Below, in pieces: positions 17,215-26,677 of a DNA stretch of 64,000 bases (its first letter is position 1; every line of letters begins with the position of its first letter). Source of the stretch: Francisella frigiditurris (GTDB lineage: Bacteria > Pseudomonadota > Gammaproteobacteria > Francisellales > Francisellaceae); NCBI RefSeq assembly GCF_001880225.1, contig NZ_CP009654.1:1615001-1679000 (forward strand). Direction: 5' to 3'. The notes beneath the pieces are model-generated. The model was not told the DNA's origin. It saw only the letters and a list, made by a program, of their open reading frames with translations, and searched no databases. The position numbers and the translations under genes were made by a program.

Positions 17215-17991
17215 TTAATCCTTCACTATTCTTACAGGTATATTATTTTTTGAAAGCTCTTTCTTTAACTCTGGTATAGCTATAATGTCATCATGAAATA
17301 CACTAGCAGCTAAAGCTCCATCTATATTTGTATATTTAAATACATCAACAAAATGCTGAATTTCTCCAGCACCACCAGAAGCTATAACTGGTATAGAAAC
17401 ACTAGATTGAACTTCCCTTAGATGTTCTAAATCATAGCCACCTTTTACACCATCATGATTCATGCAATTAAGGACTATCTCACCAGCTCCTCGAGATTCA
17501 ACTTCTTTTGCCCAACTGACAGGGTCTAATAAAGTTTGGACAGTCTTATCTGCACTACCTGTATACTGACAAACCTTAAACTCCCCATCGATGAATTTGC
17601 TATCTATTCCTACTACCACACACTGTGTACCAAATTCATACACCAGCTCATTTATTAAATCAGGCCTAGCTAATGCTGCTGAATTTACAGATATCTTATC
17701 TGCTCCTTCATTAAGGATAGCTCTAGCATTTTCTACAGACTTTATTCCACCAGCCACACAAAATGGGATGTTAATTTTCTTAGCTATTTCTTGTATCCAT
17801 TTTATAGAAAGTAACTTATTATCTGGACTTGCTCCAATATCATAAAACACCAGCTCATCAGCTCCCGCCTCTGAGTACTTCTGTGCAAGCTCAATGATAT
17901 CGCCAATAACTCGATGATTTCTAAATTTGACACCTTTAACAACCACGCCATCTTTAACATCAAGGCATGGGATTATTCTTTTAGTTAGCAT
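17215..17991 (-). CDS. hisF: imidazole glycerol phosphate synthase cyclase subunit
   Basis: A 258-aa TIM barrel. Typical segments are RIIPCLDVKDGVVVKGVKF with the first catalytic Asp (D11), VAGGIKSVENA, VVVGIDSK with the second Asp, and IPVIASGGAGEIQHF. With HisH it makes imidazole glycerol phosphate and AICAR from PRFAR and glutamine-derived ammonia. Its start overlaps the hisA stop by 7 bases. Confidence 0.97.
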   Translation of the reverse strand: MLTKRIIPCLDVKDGVVVKGVKFRNHRVIGDIIELAQKYSEAGADELVFYDIGASPDNKLLSIKWIQEIAKKINIPFCVAGGIKSVENARAILNEGADKISVNSAALARPDLINELVYEFGTQCVVVGIDSKFIDGEFKVCQYTGSADKTVQTLLDPVSWAKEVESRGAGEIVLNCMNHDGVKGGYDLEHLREVQSSVSIPVIASGGAGEIQHFVDVFKYTNIDGALAASVFHDDIIAIPELKKELSKNNIPVRIVKD

Positions 17992-18710
17992 TCTAAAGCC
18001 TCTTGTAGTGTAAATTTATTTTCATATAAAGCTTTACCAATAATTACTCCATATGCAGCCTGCTCTTTCAATATCTTCAAGTCCTCTAACTTACCAACTC
18101 CACCAGAAGCCATAAATTTAACATCTGGATATATTGATGAATAAACTCTATACAACTCAAAATTCGGACCTTGTAACATACCATCTCTTGAGATATCGGT
18201 ACACAACACATATTCAAGACCATCAGCAAGATAAGTCTGAATTATCTGATCTAAAGTGGTTGTACTAGATTCTTGCCAACCATGTGTTGCTATGTATGGA
18301 GTTCCTTCTTTAATAAAAACATCTAAAGCTAAAACTATTTTTTCAGCTCCATATTTTTCAAAAAACTTCTTAGTTAACTCTATATCTTTAACAGCTAAAC
18401 TACCAACAACTACTCTATCAACACCAATTTCCAGAAGCTTATCAATAGTTGCAAAATCCTTAATTCCTCCGCCAACCTGTAGAGTCATATTACAGTTATC
18501 TCTAATTTGTTGTATAGTTTCAAATTGACAAGTTTGACCTTTTTTTGCACCATCTAAATCTACCACATGGATAAATTTAGCTCCTGCCTGCTGATATGAA
18601 TTAGCTACATCTTTTGGTTCTAGCTGATAAGTAGTAGTTTTATTAAAGTCACCCTTTTCTAAGCGAACACATTTACCATTTATTAAATCTATTGCTGGAA
18701 ATATATTCAT
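17985..18710 (-). CDS. hisA: ProFAR isomerase
   Basis: A 241-aa (beta-alpha)8 barrel. It begins IFPAIDLINGKCVRLEKGD with the catalytic Asp, has LQVGGGIKD and VVVGSLAVKD phosphate-binding loops, and a second Asp in CTDISRDGMLQGPN. It isomerises the aminoaldose ProFAR to the ketose PRFAR. It sits directly between hisH and hisF with no spacing. Confidence 0.97.
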   Translation of the reverse strand: MNIFPAIDLINGKCVRLEKGDFNKTTTYQLEPKDVANSYQQAGAKFIHVVDLDGAKKGQTCQFETIQQIRDNCNMTLQVGGGIKDFATIDKLLEIGVDRVVVGSLAVKDIELTKKFFEKYGAEKIVLALDVFIKEGTPYIATHGWQESSTTTLDQIIQTYLADGLEYVLCTDISRDGMLQGPNFELYRVYSSIYPDVKFMASGGVGKLEDLKILKEQAAYGVIIGKALYENKFTLQEALEC

Positions 18711-19307
18711 CTATAGAGCTCCTTTTATAAAGTTTTGGAGAAATTTCACTCCTATCTCTCCTGATTTTTCAGGATGAAACTGTATTCCATAGAAATTATC
18801 TTTATTTACTATAGCAGTAAAGTTATTAATATAATCATTTGTTGCTAATGAATAATCATTAATCTCAGCATAAAAACTATGCACAAAATATACAAAATCA
18901 TCTTCTGCTATATTCTGAAACAAAAAATGATCTTTATTTATATTTTGTAAACTATTCCAACCCATATGTGGAATACTAAAACCTTGAGTTTTTCTAAAAG
19001 ATTTTACCTTTTCATTAAAGATACCTAAACATTCTGTATCACCCTCTTCAGAATGACTATACATAATTTGCATTCCCAAACAGATTCCCAATACTGGTTG
19101 TTTAAGTTGTGAAATAACAGTATCTAAACCATATAATCTTAGATTCTCCATAGCTGACTTAGCATGACCAACCCCAGGAAGTATTACGCAATCTGCCTTT
19201 TTTATTTCTTCAGCGTCATGTGTTAGAAGTATTTCTTGACCTAATTTCTCAAATGCATATTTTATTGAAGCAAAGTTACTACCACAACAGTCTATTATTG
19301 CTATCAT
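18711..19307 (-). CDS. hisH: imidazole glycerol phosphate synthase glutaminase subunit
   Basis: A 198-aa class I glutamine amidotransferase. The nucleophile cysteine is in VLGICLGMQIMY, and the catalytic His and Glu are in YGIQFHPEKSG. VILPGVGHAKSAM is the PGVG loop that contacts HisF. It supplies ammonia to HisF. The start overlaps the end of hisB by four bases. Confidence 0.97.
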   Translation of the reverse strand: MIAIIDCCGSNFASIKYAFEKLGQEILLTHDAEEIKKADCVILPGVGHAKSAMENLRLYGLDTVISQLKQPVLGICLGMQIMYSHSEEGDTECLGIFNEKVKSFRKTQGFSIPHMGWNSLQNINKDHFLFQNIAEDDFVYFVHSFYAEINDYSLATNDYINNFTAIVNKDNFYGIQFHPEKSGEIGVKFLQNFIKGAL

Positions 19308-20386
19308 AACACTCCCTTAGAACTAGGAATTTCAGCAATATTACTTTTAGCTATAGCTTGCTTTAAAACTTTTCCTAAGCCTTTAAAACATGCTTCAATC
19401 ATATGATGAGTATTCTCACCAGTAACTTTGATATGTAGAGTTGCCTTTAACCCTTCGGCAAAAGACACAAAGAAATGTTTTACTAATTCTACTGATAAGT
19501 CACCAACCATTTCACGATCAAAATTAGCCTCAAAAGAGCAATAACTTCTACCACTTAGATCTAAAGCTACCTCAACTAGTGCCTCATCCATCGGTAATAA
19601 AAAACCATAACGATTTATACCATATTTATCACCAAGAGCTTTTGCTATAGCCTGTGAAAAGCTTATTGCAACATCTTCAACGCAGTGATGATCATCTATA
19701 TGTAAATCACCTTTAGCTATAATTTCAGCACTTATGCCAGCGTGTTTTGCTATTTGATCTAACATATGATCAAAAAAGCCAATGCCTGTTGTTATATTTC
19801 TCTTACCTGGAACGTCTAAATTAACCTTCACAAAAATATCTGTTTCATTAGTAACACGCTTTATTTCAGCAACTCTAGGCTTATTTAATATAGCATTAAC
19901 AATATCATCCCAAGTTTTATATTCATCCTCACCTATTTGGATAGGATTCACTTTTATGTTATTTGCCAATTGAACATCAGTTATTCTGTCACCAATCACA
20001 TAACTATCTTTTAATGAAATTCTTTGTTCAACTAAATAGTCCATTAGTAAACCAACTTTAGGTTTGCGACAATTGCAATCTTCATGACTAAAATGTGGAC
20101 AGATTAATATCTCATCAAACTCAATCCCCTGAGATTTGAATATTTTAAGCATTAGATCATGAGGTGCATCAAAATCAGCCTTTGGAAAAGATTCTGTTCC
20201 TAAGCCATCTTGGTTTGAAATCATCACTAGCTTAAATCCAGCAGATTGCAGCTTCTTTAATGCTTCAAAAACCCCTTCAAAAAATTCAAGTTTTTCTATA
20301 CTATCAACTTGCTTATCAATAGGTGGCTCAACAATTAGAGTTCCATCTCTATCTATAAATAAATATTTACTTTGCTTCATATTCAT
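19304..20386 (-). CDS. hisB: bifunctional histidinol-phosphatase / imidazoleglycerol-phosphate dehydratase
   Basis: A 360-aa two-domain enzyme. Residues 1-165 form a HAD phosphatase (FIDRDGTLIVEP, MISNQDGLG, the zinc-binding CPHFSHEDCNCRKPKVG, VIGDRITDVQLA). The rest is the dehydratase, with the His-rich manganese sites GIGFFDHMLDQIAKHAG and DDHHCVEDVAI. The two-domain form is typical of enteric-type gammaproteobacteria. Its start overlaps the end of hisC by 20 bases; an in-frame ATG two codons later is also possible. Confidence 0.96.
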   Translation of the reverse strand: MNMKQSKYLFIDRDGTLIVEPPIDKQVDSIEKLEFFEGVFEALKKLQSAGFKLVMISNQDGLGTESFPKADFDAPHDLMLKIFKSQGIEFDEILICPHFSHEDCNCRKPKVGLLMDYLVEQRISLKDSYVIGDRITDVQLANNIKVNPIQIGEDEYKTWDDIVNAILNKPRVAEIKRVTNETDIFVKVNLDVPGKRNITTGIGFFDHMLDQIAKHAGISAEIIAKGDLHIDDHHCVEDVAISFSQAIAKALGDKYGINRYGFLLPMDEALVEVALDLSGRSYCSFEANFDREMVGDLSVELVKHFFVSFAEGLKATLHIKVTGENTHHMIEACFKGLGKVLKQAIAKSNIAEIPSSKGVL

Positions 20387-21440
20387 TACTTAACTTTTCT
20401 AATACTTCTATTAACTTCTTATTTTCAGACACTGTTCCTACGCTTATTCTTAACATTCTTTCATCATTAAAAAAATGTGCCATAGAACGAACAACTATCT
20501 TATTATCCATTAATTTGTTAAAGATTCCTTCTTTAAATCTTACTAAAATAAAATTAGCATCTGATAACCATAATTTATCAACTATTTTCATCTCAGATAG
20601 CTTCTCATATATATATTGTCTTTGGACTTTTACTTCTGATACTTGGTGAGCTATCTTATCTAAACTTTTTTCATCAAGTAGGCTTAATATAGTACTTTCT
20701 GTAGTTTTAGGAATAGGATATGGTGCTAGTATTTTTCTTAACCAGAGAATTCTATCAGAATTAGTAATTACAACCCCTAATCTAAGTCCTGCCATACCAA
20801 AAGATTTAGATAAAGTTCTTAATACTACAAGATTTTCATACTTATTAATAAGACAAGCCGCTGATTTCTCATAACTAAACTCAATATATGCCTCATCAAC
20901 TACAACTATACACTTACCAGCTAGTTTATTAAGAATAAACTCAATATCTGCTAACGGTATAGATTTTCCAGTAGGATTATTAGGAGTACATAAAAAAAGC
21001 AATTTACAATTATTAGAGATATTATCTAAAAGTTCAGAAACATTAATCTCAAAATCATTTTCCTCTTTTAGTTTTATAGTTTTATATTCTACTCCCTGTA
21101 ATTGAGCTGCTATTTTATACATTCCAAATGTAGGCTCAACTGCAAAAACAGAATCCTTTTGGTATTCACAATAGAGTCTAAATAAAAGATCAATTCCTTC
21201 ATCACTGCCTCTAGTAACTAGTAAATCACTTTCATTAACTTCATATATACTAGCCAACTTTTGAACCAGTTTCTTCGGCTGCGGTTCAGGATAACGATTA
21301 TATAAATTCTCATCATTATAAGGAGATTCATTAGCATTTAACCATATATCTCCATCCACTTTTAAAGAGCGTGCAGATGAATAAGCACTAAATTTTTGTA
21401 AATCTTTACGAATAAGATTTTCTGTGGTTTGTTTTTGCAT
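20367..21440 (-). CDS. hisC: histidinol-phosphate aminotransferase
   Basis: A 357-aa fold-type I PLP enzyme. Early WLNANESPYND, then TRGSDEGIDLLFR, LCTPNNPTG, VVDEAYIEF and the PLP lysine in LRTLSKSFGMAGLRLG are HisC signatures. It transaminates imidazole acetol phosphate with glutamate. It starts three bases after the hisD stop. Confidence 0.96.
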   Translation of the reverse strand: MQKQTTENLIRKDLQKFSAYSSARSLKVDGDIWLNANESPYNDENLYNRYPEPQPKKLVQKLASIYEVNESDLLVTRGSDEGIDLLFRLYCEYQKDSVFAVEPTFGMYKIAAQLQGVEYKTIKLKEENDFEINVSELLDNISNNCKLLFLCTPNNPTGKSIPLADIEFILNKLAGKCIVVVDEAYIEFSYEKSAACLINKYENLVVLRTLSKSFGMAGLRLGVVITNSDRILWLRKILAPYPIPKTTESTILSLLDEKSLDKIAHQVSEVKVQRQYIYEKLSEMKIVDKLWLSDANFILVRFKEGIFNKLMDNKIVVRSMAHFFNDERMLRISVGTVSENKKLIEVLEKLSNEYEAK

Positions 21441-21443
21441 ACT

Positions 21444-22742
21444 TTATAAACTCTCCAAACGAATAGCTATTGCATTTTCATGAGCTTTGAGACCCTCTAT
21501 ATCAGCTAATCTCATTGCCATTTTACCTATATTTTTTATACCTTCTTTAGACACATTTTGAATACTTATTGCCTTCATGAAATCTATGGTTGCTAAACCA
21601 CTATACGCCTTTGCATAACCATAAGTTGGTAAAACATGATTTGAACCAGTAACATAATCCCCTAAAGCTTCTGCTGCCCATGGACCAACAAATACCGCTC
21701 CAGCATTTTCAATTTTTTCTACATAGTCATCAGCATTTTTAATATTTAATATAAGATGCTCAGATGCATATTCATTAGCTATATTAATTGCTTCATCAAC
21801 AGATTTTGTAACTATAATTGCACTATTTAATAGAGATTTTTCAATTATCTCTTTTCTTTGAGCAATACTTGTTTGTTTGATAACTTCTTCTTTTACTTTG
21901 TTCGCTAAATTTTGACTATCTGTAATTAACAATGCTTGAGAGTCCACCCCATGCTCAGCTTGAGCTAATAAATCTGCAGCAACGAACTTTGGATTAGCAC
22001 TTTCGTCTGCAATCACTAACACTTCTGAAGGACCAGCAGGTAAATCTATCGCTGCACCTTGACTATCATGAGAAACTTGTTGCTTTGCCTCTGTAACCCA
22101 TGAATTACCAGGACCATAGATTTTATTTACTTTAGGTACCGTCTCTGTACCATATGCTAAAGCAGCTATAGCCTGAGCTCCACCTAATTTATAAATACTA
22201 GATACATTACAAATATCTGCAGCTATTAATATTAATGGATGTATATTTCCATTTTCGTCACATGGTGTAGTAACATAAACTTTTTTACAGCCTGCAATTT
22301 GAGCTGGAGCTGCTAACATTATTAAAGTAGAAACCAATGGCGCTGATCCACCAGGTACATACAATCCAACTTTTTCAATTGGCTTATATATTTTCTTACA
22401 AACCACTCCATCATTTGTATGACAAATAGTAGTTTTTGGCTTCATTACCTCATGGTAGTTAGATATGCGTGCTATAGTTTTTTTTATAAGACTAATTTCT
22501 TCTTCTGAAACTAAAGTATATGCTTTTTCTATTTCAGCCTTAGAAACCATAATACTTTTTAAATTAGCTTTATCAAATTTAGCTGTAAAATCTAAAAGAG
22601 CTTGATCTCCCTTCTGCTTTACTTCATCTAAAATATTTCTAACTCCTGAAATTAGACTATCTTTATTGGAGCTAACAGGTCTAGATAAAAGCTCCTTTTG
22701 CTCCAATAAGCTAAGCTCTTGCCAATCTAATATTTTAATCAT
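21444..22742 (-). CDS. hisD: histidinol dehydrogenase
   Basis: A 432-aa zinc enzyme that oxidises histidinol to histidine using two NAD molecules. Visible are YVPGGSAPLVSTLIM, KIYGPGNSWVTEAKQ, IDLPAGPSEVLVIAD, the zinc ligands around LLAQAEHG, and YASEHLIL with the catalytic Glu-His. The ATG at 22742 was preferred to an in-frame TTG at 22751. It follows hisG by 12 bases. Confidence 0.96.
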   Translation of the reverse strand: MIKILDWQELSLLEQKELLSRPVSSNKDSLISGVRNILDEVKQKGDQALLDFTAKFDKANLKSIMVSKAEIEKAYTLVSEEEISLIKKTIARISNYHEVMKPKTTICHTNDGVVCKKIYKPIEKVGLYVPGGSAPLVSTLIMLAAPAQIAGCKKVYVTTPCDENGNIHPLILIAADICNVSSIYKLGGAQAIAALAYGTETVPKVNKIYGPGNSWVTEAKQQVSHDSQGAAIDLPAGPSEVLVIADESANPKFVAADLLAQAEHGVDSQALLITDSQNLANKVKEEVIKQTSIAQRKEIIEKSLLNSAIIVTKSVDEAINIANEYASEHLILNIKNADDYVEKIENAGAVFVGPWAAEALGDYVTGSNHVLPTYGYAKAYSGLATIDFMKAISIQNVSKEGIKNIGKMAMRLADIEGLKAHENAIAIRLESL

Positions 22743-22754
22743 TTTTAACAAAAC

Positions 22755-23645
22755 CTATTCAAGCATTTTTTCTATTGGTAGAACTAGTATAGAACTTGCT
22801 CCAGCTGCTTTTAATTTTTCTAGTGTGCTCCAGAAAACTCCCTCTTTCGTTACTAAATGAATAGCAACTTTAGTATCACCATATATAGGCATAATAGTCT
22901 GGCCTTCATGGCCTGGAAGAATATGGGCAATATCATTTACTGCATTTTTATCAATATGGAACATAATATATTTACGCTCTTGCGCATGCTTAACACCTTC
23001 AATTCTTCTCAATAAAAGCTGATAATATTCTTCTAATTCTGGTTTGAAATTTTCATTTGAACGAATCAATACTGCCTGACTCTTCATAACTGTATGAATC
23101 TCTTTAAGATTATTCTCTTCTAAAGTTCTTCCTGTAGAGACTAAATCACATATAGAGTTTGCCATTTGCAAATTTGGTGCAATCTCTACAGATCCTGAAA
23201 TTGAGAGAGGATCTAGATTCAATCCATATTCTTTTGAAAATTTTTGCACTAAATATGGATAAGATGTAGCTATTCTAGTATTTTTTAATTTATCTAAATT
23301 ATCACTAGCATCATTTGGTACAGCTATAGATAATCTACAATATCCAAAGCCTAATTTCTTATCATTAATAATGTCATTCTTTTTTGTAGTATCTTTAATG
23401 CTTAACAAATATTCTTCTAAAACATTCTCACCAACTATACCAAGGTCACAAACATTACCATTTACCATAGTTGGAATATCATCATCTCTAACAAAAAGAA
23501 AATCTACAGGAGCATTTATAGAGTGGCAAAGTAAATTACTTTTACTAGAAAACTCAACTTTAATACCTATTTTGGTAAATAGCTCCATTGAGCTATCATG
23601 TAAACGCCCTTTCTTTTGAATAGCTATTCTTAATCTATTTCTCAT
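22755..23645 (-). CDS. hisG: ATP phosphoribosyltransferase, long form
   Basis: A 296-aa long-form HisG with a C-terminal regulatory domain, so no HisZ partner is needed. Landmarks are RIAIQKKGRLHDSSMELF, FVRDDDIPTMV, DLGIVGENVL, the PRPP loop in DLVSTGRTLEENNLKEI and the C-terminal HEGQTIMPI. It is the first, histidine-inhibited step of the pathway. It lies eight bases downstream of the YerC-like regulator. Confidence 0.96.
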   Translation of the reverse strand: MRNRLRIAIQKKGRLHDSSMELFTKIGIKVEFSSKSNLLCHSINAPVDFLFVRDDDIPTMVNGNVCDLGIVGENVLEEYLLSIKDTTKKNDIINDKKLGFGYCRLSIAVPNDASDNLDKLKNTRIATSYPYLVQKFSKEYGLNLDPLSISGSVEIAPNLQMANSICDLVSTGRTLEENNLKEIHTVMKSQAVLIRSNENFKPELEEYYQLLLRRIEGVKHAQERKYIMFHIDKNAVNDIAHILPGHEGQTIMPIYGDTKVAIHLVTKEGVFWSTLEKLKAAGASSILVLPIEKMLE

Positions 23646-23653
23646 TATAACTA

Positions 23654-23953
23654 CTATAGCTCCTCTTTATTAATTCGATCATAAATAATATTATAACCAC
23701 CTGTACCATATGTAATACAACGAGCTATTCTACTTATAGTAGTTAAACTAACTCCGGTATCAGCATGTATCTGTCTATATGACTTATTCTTTTTAATTTC
23801 TTTAACCACTCGCCATCTAGCAGCCATAGCAATTAAATCTACTGGGGTACACAAATCTTCAAAAAATAATTTTGCTTCTTCTGCATTTTCAAACTTGGTA
23901 AAAGTCTCAAATAGATCTGATAAATTCTTATCATTATCTTTGATTTCTGACAT
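23654..23953 (-). CDS. TrpR/YerC-family transcriptional regulator heading the his operon
   Basis: A 99-aa protein of the TrpR-like YerC/YecD family. The helix-turn-helix spans KSYRQIHADTGVSLTTISRIARC, preceded by FFEDLCTPVDLIAMAARW, the usual start of the family. In Firmicutes, YerC-type proteins have been linked to his gene control, so a histidine-pathway repressor is inferred. Supporting this, the gene is the first of the his operon and a palindrome resembling the trp operator overlaps its own -10 element. Confidence 0.82.
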   Translation of the reverse strand: MSEIKDNDKNLSDLFETFTKFENAEEAKLFFEDLCTPVDLIAMAARWRVVKEIKKNKSYRQIHADTGVSLTTISRIARCITYGTGGYNIIYDRINKEEL

Positions 23954-23977
23954 TTAAGATTTATTCAATTCATCTCT

Positions 23978-23995
23978 GTACTAGCATGTTAATAC
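23978..23995 (-). promoter_or_regulatory. putative operator of the his operon (trp-operator-like palindrome)
   Basis: The minus strand reads GTATTAACATGCTAGTAC. One half is exactly CTAGTAC and the other is a one-mismatch copy of its complement, around a central CATG. E. coli TrpR binds GTACTAG-TTAA-CTAGTAC, the same half-site and spacing. It overlaps the predicted -10 hexamer, so a bound repressor would block RNA polymerase. Confidence 0.6.
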
Positions 23996-24014
23996 ACTAA
24001 TACACTTATTACAA
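23986..24014 (-). promoter_or_regulatory. candidate promoter of the his operon
   Basis: On the minus strand TTGTAA (24014-24009), a 17-nt spacer containing the direct repeat GTGTATTA, and TAACAT (23991-23986) form a plausible sigma-70 promoter. Transcription would begin about 25 bases before the regulator's start codon. Confidence 0.55.
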
Positions 24015-24023
24015 TAAATATTT

Positions 24024-24458
24024 TTAGTATTTTCCTTGATAATTATAGACCTTACCATTAAGTTTTACATTAATAGTATAATCAGTATGATTATCATCAG
24101 CACATACAATACCAACAATACACTTTTCATACTCTCCAAATGGATCCTCTCCACTCCAAAGATAAGCTTGATAAGAATTCCCTGCATTTCCCTGATTAAA
24201 AAAACCTTGCTCATCAAGATATAAAAAACTACAAGTTTCAGAATTTGATAGTGTTACTTTTAATGTTCCTAGAGTAGCTCCTAAAGTTCCATCATATACT
24301 ACAATACTACTTGGTAAATTTCTAAAACCAATAACCTTGTACTTTCCATTAGGTATAAATAAATTAATAAATCTTCCTTTAGGCACTAAAGGAACATTAC
24401 TACATGATGTAATCAAAACTAATAATAGAACAATTATTCCTGATTTTATTCTGCTCAC
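24024..24458 (-). CDS. hypothetical lipoprotein
   Basis: A 144-aa protein with a lipoprotein signal (hydrophobic core LLLVLITSC, lipobox L-I-T-S-C with Cys at residue 19). The mature part is beta-rich, with three further Cys that could form disulfides (ETCSFLYL, EKCIVGIVC). No known family was recognised. Asn rather than Asp does not follow the lipid Cys (sequence CSNV), so outer-membrane sorting is likely by the +2 rule. It stands between purT and the his promoter. Confidence 0.6.
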   Translation of the reverse strand: MSRIKSGIIVLLLVLITSCSNVPLVPKGRFINLFIPNGKYKVIGFRNLPSSIVVYDGTLGATLGTLKVTLSNSETCSFLYLDEQGFFNQGNAGNSYQAYLWSGEDPFGEYEKCIVGIVCADDNHTDYTINVKLNGKVYNYQGKY

Positions 24459-24484
24459 TAACGGCTTATTCCTCGTTTATTTAA

Positions 24485-25666
24485 TTATTTTACGATACTT
24501 ATAAGCTCACGGGCTTGAAGGGCTTTTGACTTTGCATGATCAACATCATCACCTTTCACCAAAATAACGCCCATTCTTCTTGAACCTTTTATTTCTGGCT
24601 TTCCAAAGAGGCAAACATCTACATTGTGTATACTCAATGCATTCTCAACACCCTCAAATTCTGGAGCATCTGAATCACCTTCTAATAAAAGTGCAGCAGA
24701 AGCAGATGGAGCTATATTTGAAATTTTATCTGGCACTGGTAATCCTAAGATCGCTCTTAAATGTAAATCAAACTCATTTATCCTTTGAGATATTAACGTA
24801 ACTAAACCTGTATCATGAGGTCGAGGGGAGACTTCATTAAAGTAAACCTTTTCTCCTTGAACAAAAAGCTCAACTCCAAAAATACCATATCCACCTAAAG
24901 CATCTGTTACTTCTTTAGCTATATGTTGTGCCTGTTTAAGAGTATTCTCAGGCATCGCTTGTGGTTGCCAAGATAGCTGATAATCTCCTTTTTCTTGTAT
25001 ATGTCCGATAGGTTCACAAAAAGAAGTACCTTTCTCATGACGAACTGTAAGAAGAGTTATTTCATAATCAAAAGGAATAAACTGCTCTACAATAACACTT
25101 TTTGCAGAGCCTCGACTGCCACTTTGAGCATACTGCCAAGCTTTTTGAATATCTTCACTTTTTTTAACTATTGATTGACCCTTTCCTGAAGAACTCATTA
25201 TTGGTTTTATAACATACGGTAGTCTAACTTGTTTTACTGCTTGCTCATATTCTTTTTCAGTTTCAGCAAACATAAACCTTGAGGTCGGCAAGTTAAGCTC
25301 TTCTGCTGCAAGACGCCTAATTCCTTCCCTATCCATAGTTAACTTAACAGCCTTAGCACATGGAACAACTTTAAAGCCCTGACTCTCTAAATCAACCAGC
25401 TCATCTGTAGCTATTGCTTCTATTTCTGGAACTATATAGTCAGGTTTCGTATTTACAATAAGACTTCTCAGTTGTAATTTATCTTGCATATCTAATACAT
25501 AAGTCTCATGTGCAATATGCATCGCCGGAGCATTATCATACCTATCTGCAGCGATAACATACAGCCCTAATCTTTGTGCAGATATTGCAAATTCTCTACC
25601 TAACTCACCAGCTCCTAAAAGCAAAATTTTTCTTTGCGAATTAGTTTTAGCTGTTCCTAATTTCAT
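24485..25666 (-). CDS. purT: formate-dependent phosphoribosylglycinamide formyltransferase
   Basis: A 393-aa ATP-grasp enzyme. The N-terminal [16 protein letters not shown] is a Rossmann loop, and [19 protein letters not shown] and [16 protein letters not shown] form the ATP-grasp core. [24 protein letters not shown] carries the metal-binding Glu and Asn. It formylates glycinamide ribonucleotide with formate and ATP in purine synthesis. It starts 15 bases after the DUF2797 gene stop. Confidence 0.97.
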   Translation of the reverse strand: MKLGTAKTNSQRKILLLGAGELGREFAISAQRLGLYVIAADRYDNAPAMHIAHETYVLDMQDKLQLRSLIVNTKPDYIVPEIEAIATDELVDLESQGFKVVPCAKAVKLTMDREGIRRLAAEELNLPTSRFMFAETEKEYEQAVKQVRLPYVIKPIMSSSGKGQSIVKKSEDIQKAWQYAQSGSRGSAKSVIVEQFIPFDYEITLLTVRHEKGTSFCEPIGHIQEKGDYQLSWQPQAMPENTLKQAQHIAKEVTDALGGYGIFGVELFVQGEKVYFNEVSPRPHDTGLVTLISQRINEFDLHLRAILGLPVPDKISNIAPSASAALLLEGDSDAPEFEGVENALSIHNVDVCLFGKPEIKGSRRMGVILVKGDDVDHAKSKALQARELISIVK

Positions 25667-25681
25667 TACTATTCTCCTTGC

Positions 25682-26494
25682 TTAAGCTTCTATTAAGCAT
25701 TTATAGCCACTAAACTTACGGATATTAATAACTCCGGTATCAAAAATTAGGTACTGGCCTTTTATTCCTTCAAGCTTACCTTGAACTATAGAGTCTTTAT
25801 GTAAATTAAAGGACTTTATTTTTGTGGGAAACTCTAATACTGGATAAACTATATTTACTAAATTACCCTCAACAGGCTCTAAGGCATTATCTCCATATTT
25901 ATCTTTAATATTATTAATCTCTGCTTGAGATTTAGTTATAAGATCATCTCTAATAGCTTCCAAATCGATAGATTCAGAATCACCCTGTAGCATTTTTCTC
26001 CAATTGGTTTTATCTGCTATATGAGTTTTTAATGCCATTTCCATTAGTCCAGAAATCAGTCTATTTTGAACAGCATAAATTGGTAGTGCCTGAGTAGCAC
26101 CCTGATCTATCCATCTTGAAGGAATATTTTTAAGCCGAGTAATACCTACCTTTACATCACCAGTATTTGATAAATAAACTATATGTGTTTTCATGCAATG
26201 ATCCTCTCCCCACTTAGAGTCTCTACAAGTTCCTTGAGCATAATGACAAAGCTCTGGTTTAACTATACAAATATCACACTCTGGTAGTTTTCTCATACAC
26301 ATAAAGCAATATCCCTGAGAATAACTTTTATTTGTTTTAGTCCCACATGCTACACAGTTTATTTCTTCTAAAAATTTTATACTTAATTTTTTTCCTACAA
26401 ACTCATTTAGACAAATATCCTCTAAAAAATATATCGCATTGTTATTATCATTAAGAGAAGTTTTTAACTTATGAAGATTCAATTCTTTTTGCAT
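25682..26494 (-). CDS. DUF2797 protein with cysteine clusters
   Basis: A 270-aa protein of unknown function. An N-terminal region carries Cys pairs in CVACG, CFMC, CDIC and a CxHY-type CHYAQGTC, which suggests zinc binding. The middle has the DUF2797 core HIVYLSNTGDVKVGIT, reminiscent of GIY-YIG-like folds (YLSNTGDVKVGIT). It precedes purT in a probable two-gene transcript. Confidence 0.7.
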   Translation of the reverse strand: MQKELNLHKLKTSLNDNNNAIYFLEDICLNEFVGKKLSIKFLEEINCVACGTKTNKSYSQGYCFMCMRKLPECDICIVKPELCHYAQGTCRDSKWGEDHCMKTHIVYLSNTGDVKVGITRLKNIPSRWIDQGATQALPIYAVQNRLISGLMEMALKTHIADKTNWRKMLQGDSESIDLEAIRDDLITKSQAEINNIKDKYGDNALEPVEGNLVNIVYPVLEFPTKIKSFNLHKDSIVQGKLEGIKGQYLIFDTGVINIRKFSGYKCLIEA

Positions 26495-26677
26495 ATTTTA
26501 ATTTAAAATCATTAGATTATATCAATAAGTTAGAATACCAAAGTAGCTAGATAGTTTAAAGTTAGATAGTCTCTTATATAGATACTAAATTTAGCTTTAG
26601 TGATTGTGAATAATTAGCTATAGAATTGCTATTATGCTATTTTTAAAATTATGAAGCTACTATAAAGTGGGATTTTT

